DNA of 25,273 bases from DASYAE01 sp036501535. Its GTDB lineage: Bacteria; Actinomycetota; Actinomycetes; Streptomycetales; Catenulisporaceae. The position numbers were made by a program, and so were the translations under genes. Shown here one piece after another: positions 7,860 through 15,260 of the stretch. The notes beneath the pieces were generated by a model. That model was not told the origin of the DNA. It ran no database searches and saw only the letters and a list, made by a program, of their open reading frames with translations. The stretch's first letter is position 1; every line of letters begins with the position of its first letter. Location: positions 1 through 25,273 of the forward strand of contig DASYAE010000060.1 in NCBI GenBank assembly GCA_036501535.1, given 5' to 3'.

Positions 7860-7897
7860 GTGTCGGCCCAACTACGTATCTATTTCCGGCGTGCTAC
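7860..7897 (-). promoter_or_regulatory. Possible GlnR-type box upstream of amtB
   Basis: Read on the minus strand from 7897, four pentamers occur at exact 11-bp spacing: GTAGC, GAAAT, GTAGT and GACAC, each separated by 6 bp. The known actinomycete GlnR pattern alternates GTnAC and GAAAC with 6-bp gaps. The match here is partial (each pentamer departs at one or two positions) but the phasing is exact. The site is about 245 bp upstream of the amtB start codon; a TATGCG hexamer at 7847-7842 could be the -10. Binding is inferred. Confidence 0.4.
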
Positions 7898-7900
7898 AAG

Positions 7901-8166
7901 GTGCGCACATGGCGGAGTCCCGGAAACGTCGCCGCGACACGAGCGCGCGACTGCGCTCGGCCGGGCTGCGGGCGTAAAGGCGGGCCGCGGGTGTGAACCA
8001 CCGTCGACCGGCCCGCTGCGGGAACCCGATCTTAGCAGACCTCGAATGTTACCGATTCCGGGCGGATCGCGGCGGTCTGCCGGGAATCGCGGGGCGCGGC
8101 CGCCGGACCGGCGCGACGCGGGGACGGTGCTGTTCGGGGGCCGGTCCGGTGCCCGCGCAGCGGATG
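7901..8166. other. Gap downstream of ybaK: hairpins only
   Basis: No credible gene. Two inverted repeats could end the ybaK transcript: CCGGACCGG at 8103-8111 with CCGGTCCGG at 8141-8149, and GCGGGCCG at 7980-7987 with CGGCCCGC at 8009-8016, the latter followed on the minus strand by CCTTTACG. Both are GC-rich and weak as terminator predictions. Confidence 0.35.
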
Positions 8167-8688
8167 TCAGGCCTCGACGGACAGCTCGGTGCCGGCGGTG
8201 ATCCGGACCAGTTGCGCATATGTCGTGCGGAACACGGTGTGCGGCGTGCCCGCAGCGGCCCAGATCTCGGGATATCCGGCCAGCGCGACATCGACGACCG
8301 TGCGCAGCGGCGCCGGGTGCCCGACCGGGGCGACTCCGCCGATCACCTGCCCGGTGGCGGCGCGCACCTGGTCCGGCGTGGCCCGCTGCACCTTGTCCAC
8401 GCCCACCCGGCCGGCCAGCGCGCCGGTGTCGACCTTGTGCGCGCCGCTGGTCATCACCAGCAGCGGCGCGCCGTCCGCCATGAACACGAGGCTGTTGGCG
8501 ATCGCCCCGACCTCGCAGCCGAGTGCCGCGGCGGCCTCGGCGGCGGTCCGGGTCGAGGCCGGCAGCTCGCGGACCCGTCCCTCGGCGCCCGCGCCGGCGA
8601 GCGCCTCGGCCACGAGCCGGCTGCGCTCGGGCAGCTCGCCGCCGCGGTCCCGGCTGGCGGCGGCTTCGGTGTCGTCGGGCTGGGGCAT
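8167..8688 (-). CDS. YbaK/EbsC-type aminoacyl-tRNA deacylase
   Basis: A 173-residue single-domain protein of the YbaK/prolyl-tRNA-synthetase-associated (INS) superfamily, which hydrolyses mischarged tRNAs such as Cys-tRNA(Pro) in the cytoplasm. Visible family elements are TAAEAAAALGCEVGAIANSL near residues 48-67, VMTSGAHKVDTGAL at about 78-91 with the conserved Lys, and ATGQVIGGVAPVGH at about 110-123, the characteristic G(x)3P loop. About 40 acidic and Ala-rich residues precede the domain. The ATG at 8688 follows GAGGAG. It diverges from htpG across 203 bp. Substrate specificity cannot be read from the sequence. Confidence 0.88.
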   Translation of the reverse strand: MPQPDDTEAAASRDRGGELPERSRLVAEALAGAGAEGRVRELPASTRTAAEAAAALGCEVGAIANSLVFMADGAPLLVMTSGAHKVDTGALAGRVGVDKVQRATPDQVRAATGQVIGGVAPVGHPAPLRTVVDVALAGYPEIWAAAGTPHTVFRTTYAQLVRITAGTELSVEA

Positions 8689-8710
8689 GGTCGTCTCCTC
8701 GAAAGCCGAT

Positions 8711-8720
8711 CGTCCGGACG
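8711..8720. promoter_or_regulatory. 10-bp palindrome between ybaK and htpG
   Basis: CGTCCGGACG is self-complementary and is flanked on both sides by CCGAT. It lies in the divergent promoter region 8689-8891. No HspR (CTTGAGT-type) or CIRCE element is visible there. A regulatory role is speculative. Confidence 0.2.
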
Positions 8721-8891
8721 CCGATCATGCCACAGCGGGCGCCGGGGCCGCGCGGATTTCGCGTGTCAGACGTCTTCTCTCCGTCCGACCCGGCGATGTG
8801 GCCTCCACGCACGTCAACGCCCACTACCATGCTTATGCGCGCACTGTGCACATCCCGGAGATCGAAGATACGACGAGAAGGAGCACTGCAC

Positions 8892-10838
8892 GTGTCAGGC
8901 GGAAGCGAGACCTTGGAGTTCCAGGCGGAGACCCGGCAGCTGCTGCAGCTGGTGGTGCACTCGCTGTACTCGAACAAGGACATCTTCCTGCGGGAGCTGA
9001 TCTCGAACGCCTCCGACGCCCTGGACAAGCTGCGGCTCGAGTCGCTCAAGGACCCGGACCTGCCGGCGGACACCTCGGACCTGCGCATCGAGATCCAGGC
9101 CGACGCGGACGCGCGCACGCTGACCGTGCGCGACAACGGCATCGGCATGTCGCGGCAGGAGGTGGTGGACCTCATCGGCACCATCGCCAAGTCGGGTACC
9201 GCCGGGCTGGCGGAGAAGCTGAAGCAGGCCAACGACGCGGCCGCCGCGCAGACGCTGATCGGGCAGTTCGGCGTCGGCTTCTACTCGGCCTTCATGGCCG
9301 CCGACGAGGTCGCCCTGGTCACCCGCCGGGTCGGCGAGCAGGACGGCACCCGCTGGGAGTCGACCGGCGAGAACACCTACCGGATCGACGACGCCGCCGA
9401 TGCGCCGCAGGGCACTGCGGTGACCCTGAAGCTCAAGCCGGTCGACACCGAGAACCACGTGTTCGACTACGCCGCCGAGTGGAAGATCCGGGAGATCGTC
9501 AAGAAGTACTCCGACTTCATCCGCTGGCCGATCCGGCTGACCATGACGCGCTCCGACGAGTCCGGCACGACCGTCGAGGAGCCGAAGGCGATCAACTCGA
9601 TGAAGGCGCTGTGGGCGCGCCCGCGGGCCGAGGTCGAGGAGGCCGAGTACCACGAGTTCTACAAGCAGCTCGCGCACGACTGGGCCGACCCGCTCGAGAC
9701 GGTCTACATGAAGGCCGAGGGCACCTTCGAGTACGAGGCGCTGCTGTTCCTGCCCTCGCACGCCCCGTTCGACCTGTTCGACCGGGACGCCAAGCGCGGC
9801 GTGCAGCTGTACGTCAACCGGGTCTTCATCATGGAGGACTGCGAGGCGCTGATGCCGCGTTACCTGCGCTTCGTCAAGGGCGTGGTCGACGCGCACGACC
9901 TGTCCCTCAACGTCTCGCGGGAGCTGCTGCAGCACGACCGGCAGATCCGCGGCGTGCGCCGCCGCCTGGTCAAGCGGGTCCTGTCCACGGTCAAGGACCT
10001 GCAGGCGAAGCAGCCGGAGAAGTACGCCGAGTTCTGGGCCGCGTTCGGCCGCCCGGTGAAGGAGGGGCTGATCGAGGACCCGGACAACCGGGAGGCGCTG
10101 CTCGAGCTGCTCTCGCTCGGCTCCACGCACGAGGCGGGCGAGCAGACCACGCTGCGCGGCTACGTCGAGCGGATGAAGGACGGCCAGAGCGAGATCTACT
10201 ACCTGACCGGCTCCTCCCGGGCCGCGATCGAGAACTCCCCGCATATGGAGGCCTTCCGGGCCAAGGGCTACGAGGTGCTGGTCCTGGACGACCCGATCGA
10301 CGAGGTCTGGGCCGACCAGGTCGCCGAGTTCGACGGCAGGGCGCTGCGCTCGATCGCCAAGGGCCAGGTCGACCTCGGCGGCGGTGAGGGTGACGGCGAG
10401 GGCGGGAAGGACGGGGAGAAGCAGCAGCAGCCTGATTTCGCCGGCCTGCTGTCGTTCCTGACCGGGGCGTTGGCCGAGCACGTGAAGGAGACCCGCCTGT
10501 CCACCCGCCTGACCAGCTCGCCGGCCTGCATCGTCGGGGACGCGAACGACCTGACCCCGACGCTGGAGAAGATGTACCGCGCGATGGGCCAGCCGGTCCC
10601 GCACACCAAGCGGATCCTGGAGATCAACCCGGCCCACAAGCTGGTCACCGGCCTGCGCGCGGCGCACGAGAAGCAGGCCGGCGAGTCCGGGTCCGAGTCC
10701 GGGTCCGGGTCCGAGGAGCCGCTGAAGCAGACCGCGGAGATGCTCTACGGCCTGGCCTTGCTGGCCGAGGGCGGCGAGTTGGACGACCCGGCCCGCTTCA
10801 GCCGCCTGCTGGCCGACCGGCTCGCGCAGACGCTCTGA
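8892..10838 (+). CDS. htpG: Molecular chaperone HtpG (Hsp90 family)
   Basis: A 648-residue bacterial Hsp90, an ATP-dependent dimeric cytosolic chaperone. GTG 8892 is preceded by AAGGAG at ideal spacing. The longer upstream frame contains no Hsp90 sequence. The N-terminal GHKL ATPase shows ELISNASDALDKLR (ATP/Mg Asn), DNGIGM, GTIAKSGT and GQFGVGFYSAFMAADEV. The middle domain includes IRWPIRL and the LNVSRELLQHDRQIRGVRRR helix with the catalytic-loop Arg. The C-terminal dimerisation domain starts near residue 510. Two low-complexity stretches stand out: a Gly/Glu/Asp/Lys/Gln linker (10378-10435) before the C-terminal domain, and a Ser-Gly/Ser-Glu repeat (10686-10715) inside it. The gene stands alone on the plus strand, followed 41 bp later by an acetyltransferase gene. 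Confidence 0.97.
   Translation: MSGGSETLEFQAETRQLLQLVVHSLYSNKDIFLRELISNASDALDKLRLESLKDPDLPADTSDLRIEIQADADARTLTVRDNGIGMSRQEVVDLIGTIAKSGTAGLAEKLKQANDAAAAQTLIGQFGVGFYSAFMAADEVALVTRRVGEQDGTRWESTGENTYRIDDAADAPQGTAVTLKLKPVDTENHVFDYAAEWKIREIVKKYSDFIRWPIRLTMTRSDESGTTVEEPKAINSMKALWARPRAEVEEAEYHEFYKQLAHDWADPLETVYMKAEGTFEYEALLFLPSHAPFDLFDRDAKRGVQLYVNRVFIMEDCEALMPRYLRFVKGVVDAHDLSLNVSRELLQHDRQIRGVRRRLVKRVLSTVKDLQAKQPEKYAEFWAAFGRPVKEGLIEDPDNREALLELLSLGSTHEAGEQTTLRGYVERMKDGQSEIYYLTGSSRAAIENSPHMEAFRAKGYEVLVLDDPIDEVWADQVAEFDGRALRSIAKGQVDLGGGEGDGEGGKDGEKQQQPDFAGLLSFLTGALAEHVKETRLSTRLTSSPACIVGDANDLTPTLEKMYRAMGQPVPHTKRILEINPAHKLVTGLRAAHEKQAGESGSESGSGSEEPLKQTAEMLYGLALLAEGGELDDPARFSRLLADRLAQTL
10686..10715 (+). 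repeat. Five hexamer units in htpG
   Basis: Five 6-bp units of tccggg or tccgag in tandem encode Ser-Gly/Ser-Glu pairs within the HtpG C-terminal domain. It is a surface-loop microsatellite that keeps the frame when copy number changes. Confidence 0.85.
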
Positions 10839-10879
10839 GCCTCCGCTCGGATGTCGGCGGTGATCCGTAAGGTGCTGTC

Positions 10880-11344
10880 ATGGAGACATCGCTGCGGCTG
10901 GAGAAGATCACACCCGACAACGTCGATGACGCGTGTGCCCTGAAGGTGCGCCCCGAGCAGGAGCGGTTCGTCGCGCCGGTGACCAGGTCGCTGGCCGACG
11001 CCTACGCGTTCGGCGAGTCGGCCTGGCCGCGGCTGGTCCTGGACGGCGACCGGCTCGTGGGCTTCGTCATGGGCGGCTTCAATCCGGACAGTCCGGTGGA
11101 CGCGTTCCGGTGCGGCATCTGGCGGCTGAACATCGCCGAGGGCAGCCAGGACCGCGGGTACGGGCGCTTCGCCGTGGAGGCGGTGTGCCAGGAGGCGCGC
11201 CGCCGTGGACAGCAGCGGGTGACGGTGCTGTGGATTCCCGGCGAGGGCGGTCCGGAGGGCTTCTATCTGAAGCTGGGTTTCCGCCCGACCGGAGAGGAGC
11301 ACTACGGCGAGATCGTCGGGGAGCTGCTGCTGGAGAGCACCTGA
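10880..11344 (+). CDS. GNAT-family N-acetyltransferase
   Basis: A 154-residue single GNAT domain. ATG 10880 is preceded by AAGG. The acetyl-CoA site is seen at about residues 84-103: the strand WRLNIAEGSQ leads into QDRGYGR (Q/RxxGxG/A motif) and the helix FAVEAVCQEARRRG. The C-terminal FYLKLGFRPTGEEHYGEIV is the typical last strand pair. The N-terminal ENxDDACALKV-type opening with QERFVAPVTRSLADAYAF resembles the BltD/PaiA-like spermidine or polyamine acetyltransferases, but substrate assignment is only a guess. It converges on the protease gene, with 23 bp between stops containing short repeats. Confidence 0.88.
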   Translation: METSLRLEKITPDNVDDACALKVRPEQERFVAPVTRSLADAYAFGESAWPRLVLDGDRLVGFVMGGFNPDSPVDAFRCGIWRLNIAEGSQDRGYGRFAVEAVCQEARRRGQQRVTVLWIPGEGGPEGFYLKLGFRPTGEEHYGEIVGELLLEST

Positions 11345-11371
11345 CGGCCCGTCAGCCCGTCAGCCCGTCAG
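11341..11371. terminator. Repeats and hairpin between convergent genes
   Basis: CTGACG (11341-11346) pairs with CGTCAG (11350-11355) around a GCC loop, and the unit cccgtcag is repeated three times exactly at 11348-11371. The stop codons of both the acetyltransferase and the protease lie within this repeat. It could act as a small bidirectional terminator with alternative pairings. Confidence 0.4.
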
Positions 11372-12411
11372 CCGGTCGAACTGCTCGGCCCCGAACTGCT
11401 CGGTGCGGCCACGGCCTGCGTATAGAGCTGTTCCGCAACGGCGCCGAAATAGCAGGTGTAGGAGATGTCGGCCGTGTCCCCTCCGGTCTGGTATCCGCCG
11501 ATGACGCCGTACACCACCGGGATCGCGTTCGGCTGGCCCGACGAGGTCAGGAACGGGCCGCCGCTGGTGCCGGCCGGATAGCCCAGGCAGTCGATCTGGA
11601 TCTGGGTCGCGGAGAACTGCGTGGTGTAGTCGGTGCACGAGATCGGCTGCTCGGTGTCGTCCGGGTAGCCGAGCAGCTCGGTCAGGCCGGTGTAGGACGG
11701 GTTGACGCCGAGCTGGTCCGCGCCGACCGTCTGCTGGATCGACTTCGCCGTGCCGGGCTGGTAGACGGTCAGGAAGGCCAGGTCGTAGTCCGGGTCGCTG
11801 TCCGCCATGTACTGCTGCGGGACGACGATCTTCGAGATCTGCCAGACGCCGTACGGGTCCTGGCCGTCGTGGTAGCCGGGGACGAACGCGATGTCCGTCG
11901 TGTAGGACCCGTCGCCGTAGACGCAGTGCGCCGCGGTCAGCACCAGGTCGCCGGCCGGGCTGGCCACCACGCTGGCGGAGCAGAAGTGGTCGGTCAGCGA
12001 GCCGTCGTCGTACCCGAACAGGGCGCCGACCTGGGGCATGCCGGTGGTGAAGGGCTCGCCGCTCGGGGTCGCGCCGGGGGAGGGCGGGACCAGGGCCGCG
12101 CTCGCGCGCGGGGCCTGCGCCTGCGCGCGGGTCGGGTTGGCGGCCAGCGGCGCGGCGGTCGGTGCCGGGGCCGCCAGCGGCTTCGCCTGCCCGCTGCCGT
12201 GCACCGGGCTGGTCAGCGACCCGGGCCCGTGGTTCGACGACTTGCCGTCGGCGCTGCTCGGCAGCGCGGTCAGCAGCAGCGCCGCGAGGCACACCAGCGC
12301 CGCGCCGACGTAGAGGAACGCCACTCCGCCGAACCGCTGGATACTCGGGTTCTGCAGGGCCTTGGCCGTCCAGCCGGAAAATGCGCGCGCCAGACCGCCG
12401 CCTCCGTGCAT
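11368..12411 (-). CDS. Membrane-anchored trypsin-like serine protease (S1 fold)
   Basis: A 347-residue protein. The ATG at 12411 follows AAGGAG. Residues 1-26 are cytosolic. Residues 27-50 form a hydrophobic helix (VAFLYVGAALVCLAALLLTAL) that acts as uncleaved signal-anchor or signal. Residues 52-125 are a Pro/Ala/Ser-rich extracytoplasmic linker, and the protease domain follows from about 126. The triad is visible: His162 in LVLTAAHCVYG, Asp210 in SDPDYDLAFL and Ser283 in YPAGTSGGPFL. Cys144 and Cys163 should form the usual disulfide next to His. The C-terminus ends in a Ser/Pro tail. It is the last gene of the hopanoid run, 77 bp after hpnH. Its substrate and any link to hopanoids are unknown. 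Confidence 0.9.
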   Translation of the reverse strand: MHGGGGLARAFSGWTAKALQNPSIQRFGGVAFLYVGAALVCLAALLLTALPSSADGKSSNHGPGSLTSPVHGSGQAKPLAAPAPTAAPLAANPTRAQAQAPRASAALVPPSPGATPSGEPFTTGMPQVGALFGYDDGSLTDHFCSASVVASPAGDLVLTAAHCVYGDGSYTTDIAFVPGYHDGQDPYGVWQISKIVVPQQYMADSDPDYDLAFLTVYQPGTAKSIQQTVGADQLGVNPSYTGLTELLGYPDDTEQPISCTDYTTQFSATQIQIDCLGYPAGTSGGPFLTSSGQPNAIPVVYGVIGGYQTGGDTADISYTCYFGAVAEQLYTQAVAAPSSSGPSSSTG

Positions 12412-12488
12412 TGTCGACGTACTCCTTAAAACAGGTGCCCCGGCGCTCGATCAGTTCGCCATCGACGCGCCGGGGCGGGTGGGCATCG

Positions 12489-13490
12489 TCAACCCCGCAG
12501 TGCCCGAATCGACTGCTTCAGCGAGCTCGTCGTCGCCAGGACGGCGGTCGGCTCGTATCCGCAGTGCGCCATGCAGTTGGAGCAGCGCTCGTCCCTGCCC
12601 CGGCCGTACTTGTCCCAATCGGTTGTCTCGACCAGCTCCTTGTAGGTCTTCACGTACCCGTCGTTCATCAGATAACACGGCCGCTGCCACCCGAAGAGGG
12701 AGTAGGACGGGATGCCCCAGGCCGTGCAGTCGAAGTCCGCCTTGCCCTCGAGGAAGTCGAGGAAGAGCGGGGTGTGGTTGAACCGCCAGCGCTTGCGGTT
12801 GCCGTTGCCGAAGGCCTTGGCGAACAGCTCGCGGGTCTGCGTGACGCCGAGGAAGTGGTCCTGGTCCGGCGCCTTCTCGTACGCATACGCCGGGGAGATC
12901 ATCATCTGGTCGACGTCGAGCTCGTCGTTCAGGTAGTTGAGCACGTCGATGACGTCCTGCGGGCTGTCGTTGTTGAAGAAGGTCGAGTTGGTGTGGACCT
13001 TGAAGCCGCGCTCCTTGGCCAGCTTGACCGCCTCGACCGCGCCCTCGAAGCCGCCCTCCTTGCACACCGACTCGTCGTGCCGCTCCTTCAGGCCGTCGAT
13101 GTGCACGACCCAGGCGAAGTACGGCGAGGGCTTGAACTTGTCGATGTGCCGCGGCAGCAGCAGCGCGTTGGTGCAGAGGTAAACGAACTTCTTGCGCTTG
13201 ATCAGCTGGCGCACGATCTCGTCGATCTGGGGGTGCATCAGCGGCTCGCCGCCGGCGATCGACACCATCGGCGCGCCGCACTCCTCGATCGCCCCGATCG
13301 CCTGCTCGACCGGCATGCGCTGCTTGAGGATCGAGGCCGGATGCTGGATCTTGCCGCAGCCCGCGCAGGCCAGATTGCACGCGAAAAGCGGTTCCAGCTC
13401 GACGATCAGCGGGAACTTCTTGACGCCTTTTATCCGCTGCTTCATCAGATAGGCGCCGACCCGGGTGGACTGCCGGATAGGAATGGACAT
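12489..13490 (-). CDS. hpnH: Adenosyl-hopene synthase HpnH (radical SAM)
   Basis: A 333-residue radical SAM enzyme that joins the 5'-deoxyadenosyl group to hopene, the first step of extended hopanoid side chains. The [4Fe-4S] motif is Cys38-x3-Cys42-x2-Cys45 (FACNLACAGCGK). SIAGGEPLMHP is the SAM-binding GGE-type motif. The typical C-terminal cysteine group is present (ERCSNCMAHCGYEPTA). Length and sequence agree with HpnH over the whole protein, and PLIVELEPLFACNLACAGCG is diagnostic. ATG 13490 follows GGGAG. It lies 114 bp after the HpnG-IspH gene, behind a terminator-like hairpin, so it may also have its own transcript. Confidence 0.96.
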   Translation of the reverse strand: MSIPIRQSTRVGAYLMKQRIKGVKKFPLIVELEPLFACNLACAGCGKIQHPASILKQRMPVEQAIGAIEECGAPMVSIAGGEPLMHPQIDEIVRQLIKRKKFVYLCTNALLLPRHIDKFKPSPYFAWVVHIDGLKERHDESVCKEGGFEGAVEAVKLAKERGFKVHTNSTFFNNDSPQDVIDVLNYLNDELDVDQMMISPAYAYEKAPDQDHFLGVTQTRELFAKAFGNGNRKRWRFNHTPLFLDFLEGKADFDCTAWGIPSYSLFGWQRPCYLMNDGYVKTYKELVETTDWDKYGRGRDERCSNCMAHCGYEPTAVLATTSSLKQSIRALRG

Positions 13491-13555
13491 TGCGTCAGCT
13501 CCCTCTGAACCTGATGCGTGATCACTGTAGTGGGCGATGGATAAAATTAGGTTAA

Positions 13556-13599
13556 GCAGCGGATCAACTCATGGCTCTCAAAGCCCGGATATCCGCTGC
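13556..13599 (-). terminator. Terminator-like hairpin between hpnG-ispH and hpnH
   Basis: Nine base pairs (gcagcggat at 13556-13564 with atccgctgc at 13591-13599) enclose an inner GGCT/AGCC hairpin (13573-13585). On the minus strand the stem is followed at once by TTAACCTAATTTTATCC, the most T-rich run in this part of the window. This fits an intrinsic terminator or attenuator. The same A/T-rich run may also serve the hpnH promoter, though no good hexamer pair is clear. Confidence 0.5.
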
Positions 13600-13604
13600 G
13601 CCGG

Positions 13605-15260
13605 CTACCCCATGGACGGATCGCGCCGCCCGGCCGGTGCGGTCGGCATCGGCGGCAGGGTGAACCGGTAGGACTCCTCGACGCCGGACGGCTCCTCGCG
13701 CAGCACCGCCCCGAGGCCGCTGAGCGCGTCGACGACCTCGTCGACCAGCGGCGGGGGAGCGGAGGCGCCCGCGGTCACGCCCACCGAGTCCGAGTCGGCG
13801 AGCCACGCCGGGTCGATCTCGTCGGCGCGGTCGATCAGGTAGGCCGCCGCGCCGGCCCGCTGCGCCACCTCGACCAGCCGCAGCGAGTTCGACGAGTTGC
13901 GCGAGCCGATCACCAGCACCGTGTCCACCTCGCCGGCGATGTCGCGGATCGCCCGCTGCCGGTTGGTGGTCGCGTAGCAGATGTCGGACGAGGGCGGCTC
14001 GCCGATGTCCGGGAACGCGGTGCGCAGCGCCGCCACGATGTCCGCCGCGTCGTCCTCGGCCAGCGTGGTCTGGGTCAGGAAGGACAGCCGCTCGGGGTCC
14101 TCGACCTCCAGCTCCTTGGCCTCGCGCGCGGTCTCCACCAGGCGGATGCGCGGGTGCGCCGGGTCCGGGTCCTCGCCGAGCAGGCCTTCGGACTCGTCGT
14201 GGTTCGGGTGCCCGATGAAGACCACGGTGTTGCCGTCGCGCAGCGCCCGCCGGGCCTCCGTGTGCACCTTCGCCACCAGCGGGCAGGTCGCGTCGACCAC
14301 GGCAAGGCCGCGCCGGGCTGCGTCCTCGCGCACCGCCGGGGCGACGCCGTGCGCGGAGAAGACCACCAGAGCCTCGTCCGGCACCTCGTCGAGCTCTTCG
14401 ACGAACACCGCGCCGCGCCGCTCCAGGTCCGCGACCACGTAGGCGTTGTGCACGATCTGCCGGCGCACGTACACCGGCGGCCCGTAGCGCTCGAGCGCCT
14501 CCTCGACGATGTCGATCGCGCGCTCGACGCCGGCGCAGAAGGAGCGCGGCGAGGCGAGCACCACGCGGCGCTCGTCGCGCAGCGCCGTGGCCCACTGCTC
14601 CAGCGCGGGGGCCAGCCGGCTCAGGGTGCGCAGGGCCTCGCGGCCGCGCGGCACCGTGGCCGGATGGTAGAGGCCGGTCTGCTCGTCGTCGACGATCGCG
14701 CGGAGCGCGGCGAACGGCTGGTCGGCGATCGTGCCGAGCCAGGAGGACTCCTGGTCCACGGCCATCACGCCCTCGGAGGCCAGCGCGCGGCGCCGGGCGC
14801 CCAGCGCCAGCTTGTCCGTGGTCGCGATCGGGCCGAGGTGGACCCTGGGCGCCTGCGCGCCGTCCGCCGCGAACACCTTGCGCACCGCGGCGGCCAGCAG
14901 CGGCGCGCTCGGGCAGAGCACCACGGCGCCCTCCGGACCGCGCACCTCGGTCGCCACGACGATGTCGCCGCCGCGCACCTGCGGCCCGACGCCGCCGCCG
15001 ACGCCCGCCACGATCAGGGCCTTGCCGTCCCGCGGCAGGGCCCGCATGGCGTTGCGGCCCCGCACGCCCACCCGCACGACCTGCACGCCGCTGCCTGCGG
15101 GAAGGCCGCGCTCCAAGGCCCGCGCCTCGATCGCCAGCGCCGCCGCGATCACGGTGCCGGCGCCCGGGCCGGTCTTCCCGGCCGTGGGCTCATCGGGCTC
15201 CGTCGTCTGCGGCCGGCTGTCGGCGGCCATGGCGCTCGTCGGGTCCATCGGCTCGTTCAC
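13605..15260 (-). CDS. HpnG-IspH fusion: adenosylhopane nucleosidase + HMBPP reductase
   Basis: One 551-residue frame joins two enzymes. Residues 35-225 are a PNP_UDP_1-family nucleosidase of the HpnG type (VIAAALAIEARALERG, VAGVGGGVGPQVRGGDIVVA, VMAVDQESSWLG, LRAIVDDE), expected to remove adenine from adenosylhopane. From about residue 231 comes a full-length IspH, the last enzyme of the MEP pathway, giving IPP and DMAPP. The three cluster cysteines are Cys242 (RSFCAGV), Cys326 (DATCPLV) and Cys428 (DICYATTNRQ). The active-site region NHDESEGLLG keeps His354 and Glu356, and SFLTQTTLAEDD and GSRNSSNSLRL are intact. There is no stop or frame change at the junction (about 14570). GTG 15260 overlaps the shc stop by 4 bp (GTGA), with GGAGG upstream. 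Both halves look functional. Confidence 0.93.
   Translation of the reverse strand: MNEPMDPTSAMAADSRPQTTEPDEPTAGKTGPGAGTVIAAALAIEARALERGLPAGSGVQVVRVGVRGRNAMRALPRDGKALIVAGVGGGVGPQVRGGDIVVATEVRGPEGAVVLCPSAPLLAAAVRKVFAADGAQAPRVHLGPIATTDKLALGARRRALASEGVMAVDQESSWLGTIADQPFAALRAIVDDEQTGLYHPATVPRGREALRTLSRLAPALEQWATALRDERRVVLASPRSFCAGVERAIDIVEEALERYGPPVYVRRQIVHNAYVVADLERRGAVFVEELDEVPDEALVVFSAHGVAPAVREDAARRGLAVVDATCPLVAKVHTEARRALRDGNTVVFIGHPNHDESEGLLGEDPDPAHPRIRLVETAREAKELEVEDPERLSFLTQTTLAEDDAADIVAALRTAFPDIGEPPSSDICYATTNRQRAIRDIAGEVDTVLVIGSRNSSNSLRLVEVAQRAGAAAYLIDRADEIDPAWLADSDSVGVTAGASAPPPLVDEVVDALSGLGAVLREEPSGVEESYRFTLPPMPTAPAGRRDPSMG

Noticed and set aside
8523..8891. N-terminal extension of HtpG from an upstream start
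   Set aside because: It overlaps ybaK and its promoter region and is Arg/Pro-rich. The GTG at 8892 has an ideal ribosome site and gives a normal Hsp90 N-terminus.
8689..8891. HspR or CIRCE heat-shock operator upstream of htpG
   Set aside because: No CTTGAGT-n7-ACTCAAG or TTAGCACTC-type repeat is present; only an unrelated 10-bp palindrome was found.
7880..9232. 450-codon minus-strand frame across the ybaK/htpG region
   Set aside because: It is out of frame with ybaK and antisense to htpG, and no family is recognisable.
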